From NCBI GenBank assembly GCA_024694785.1, contig JAILJL010000033.1, positions 1 through 6,690 of the forward strand: a stretch of DNA of 6,690 bases, given 5' to 3'. Position numbers and translations under genes: made by a program. The DNA is from Lachnospiraceae bacterium (GTDB lineage Bacteria; Bacillota; Clostridia; Lachnospirales; Lachnospiraceae). The notes beneath the pieces were generated by a model. That model was given only the letters and a program-made list of their open reading frames with translations, was not told the DNA's origin and made no database searches. This document shows, piece after piece, positions 5,841 to 6,690 of this stretch (position 1 is the stretch's first letter; every line of letters starts with the position of its first letter).

Positions 5841-6690
5841 TGATATGAATATGGAGAGAATTCCTGCCGAGAAGTTTGAATTCGTCCAGTTAAATGATAA
5901 GCTTCATGATAAGAAGCTTGAGACAAAGCCTATAGGCTTCTTCCAGGATGCTATGATCAGATTCACTCAGAACAAGGGATCTGTTATATGTGGTATTATC
6001 CTTTTAGTTTTAATTCTTTTTGCGATATTTGGACCGATTGTCTCCAATTATGATATTACGGAGAAAGATGGTTATTATTCATATGCGCTTCCTAAGATGA
6101 GCGCAAAGTTCGACCTTGGATTCTGGAATGGTTGCGCTAAGAAGCAGTACAATCAGGCAACTTATGACTATGTAAGTGCTGTTGGTGCCATCAGAAAAGA
6201 ATATGGTACAGAGCGAGTTGTTATTGCCAACAGAGAGCAGACAGTATATAACGTATTGGTAGACTCTTATGCAAGACGTGGATATATAGATGTTCTTCTT
6301 AATGCAGATGAAAACATCGCAACCCTTATCGGTGAGTTGCCGAAGTCAAACTTCATCCGTCTCAACCGCCGTATGCTCTGCGACAAGATCAAAGATATGT
6401 ATGGCAAGGAACTGGCCGACAAATATATCAACCTGCTTAACCATCACTTCATCTATAAGAATGATGAGACAAGCATAGCTAACTACTGTGCCAGCATCAC
6501 CATGTATCCCTGGCTTTTGGAAGGCACCAAGTCGATAGGCGGCAACGCTACACGTCCGACCAACCTGAAGTCGTTCTGCGGCGGTTTCATCAATATGGTG
6601 TTCATGGTATCCAGCATGCTGAGCGGCGCTTGCGCAACTCCAGAATTTTTGATGTATCTCAACTACTTTATCGGACTCGAATACGGCAAA
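5830..6690 (+). CDS. Second permease (DppC/OppC type) N-terminus joined in frame to NrdD-like sequence; runs off window
   Basis: One uninterrupted frame of 287 codons from ATG 5830 to the window end with no stop. Residues 1 to about 160 are the start of a DppC/OppC-type permease. A hydrophilic cytoplasmic N-terminus comes first, then FFQDAMIRFTQNKGSV, a single membrane helix at about 50-71 (CGIILLVLILFAIFGPIV), and a long extracytoplasmic loop (about 73-160). The 11-nt overlap with the DppB/OppB gene confirms its place in the operon. The four or more later helices, EAA loop and C-terminus expected of this family do not follow. From about residue 161 the sequence instead resembles the N-terminal half of an anaerobic ribonucleotide reductase (separate entry), and codon use changes at that point. 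I regard the product as an artefact of a chimeric join, or a broken gene, and not as a functional fusion. Only the first 160 residues should be called permease. Confidence 0.8.
   Translation, partial: MSTNDMNMERIPAEKFEFVQLNDKLHDKKLETKPIGFFQDAMIRFTQNKGSVICGIILLVLILFAIFGPIVSNYDITEKDGYYSYALPKMSAKFDLGFWNGCAKKQYNQATYDYVSAVGAIRKEYGTERVVIANREQTVYNVLVDSYARRGYIDVLLNADENIATLIGELPKSNFIRLNRRMLCDKIKDMYGKELADKYINLLNHHFIYKNDETSIANYCASITMYPWLLEGTKSIGGNATRPTNLKSFCGGFINMVFMVSSMLSGACATPEFLMYLNYFIGLEYGK
6310..6690 (+). other. Fragment resembling class III (anaerobic) ribonucleoside-triphosphate reductase NrdD, foreign to the operon
   Basis: About 127 residues in the same frame as the permease start, from roughly ENIATLIG to the window edge. 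The block NYCASITMYPWLLEGTKSIGG (218-238 of the frame, centred on C220) followed by RPTNLKSF and FINMVFMVSSMLSGACAT lines up, by memory and almost without gaps, with the NrdD region 'NCC...MLANGFEIG...PKS...ISQIIANVASSQYGGCSA'. C220 would be the conserved early cysteine of the radical site. The preceding DMYGKELADKYINLLNHHFIYKNDETS suits the helix before the family's 'H-x-HDLD' segment, although that motif itself is degenerate. Intact NrdD reduces ribonucleoside triphosphates anaerobically with a C-terminal glycyl radical; that part would lie beyond the window. This piece lacks a start codon of its own with a ribosome site. The source may be a Bacteroidota genome or a phage; this is inference. 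Confidence 0.6.

Noticed and set aside
6290..6478. 62-codon frame near the chimeric join
   Set aside because: It lies out of frame inside the continuous 5830-6690 frame, has no ribosome site, and is Ser/Thr-rich and non-protein-like.
5830..6690. Functional permease-reductase fusion protein
   Set aside because: Both partners would be cut in mid-domain, there is no linker, and codon use changes at the join; a membrane channel lacking most helices joined to half a cytoplasmic reductase makes no biochemical sense.

Overview
The window looks like chromosomal DNA from a low-GC, anaerobic, Gram-positive Firmicute, most likely a Lachnospiraceae-type gut Clostridium. The grounds are strong Shine-Dalgarno sites, sigma-A-like promoters, a lipoprotein-type solute-binding protein, AGA/CTT/TTA-rich codon use and an arginine-catabolism gene pair. 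This placement is inference from style and gene content, not from a database match. Every credible gene is on the + strand.

Layout. (1) 2-424 is the 3' part of an ornithine carbamoyltransferase gene. A terminator-like hairpin follows, and then carbamate kinase (497-1435). Together they form the end of an arginine deiminase (arc) type module that turns citrulline into ornithine and carbamoyl phosphate, and carbamoyl phosphate into ATP. (2) 1460-1938 is a separate transcription unit: an extended -10 promoter, then a small protein with the order zinc ribbon, helix-turn-helix-like segment, zinc ribbon (YvyF-like). It closes with a strong intrinsic terminator at 1976-2024. (3) 1939-2357 is a long AT-rich regulatory region. 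It holds that terminator, several inverted repeats, two CodY-like boxes, a near-consensus sigma-A promoter and a 5' UTR hairpin. (4) 2358-6690 is a peptide-type (Opp/Dpp) ABC importer operon: a very large lipoprotein solute-binding protein, a GC-rich hairpin at the gene junction, a DppB/OppB-type permease, and an overlapping second permease of DppC/OppC type. The transporter ATPases would be expected downstream but are not in the window.

The main anomaly is at the right end. The second permease reads normally through its first membrane helix and the start of its extracytoplasmic loop. Near nt 6300-6320 it then changes, in frame and without a stop, into sequence resembling the N-terminal half of a class III (anaerobic) ribonucleotide reductase, NrdD. 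Codon choice changes at the same place: CTC/CTG leucine codons go from 0 of 12 to 8 of 14, arginine codons from mostly AGA to only CGT/CGC, and ACC for threonine appears. The simplest reading is a chimeric join of two genomes (an assembly artefact, or less likely a real recombination), not a new fusion protein. I see no CRISPR array, tRNA, rRNA, insertion sequence or convincing undescribed system elsewhere in the window.
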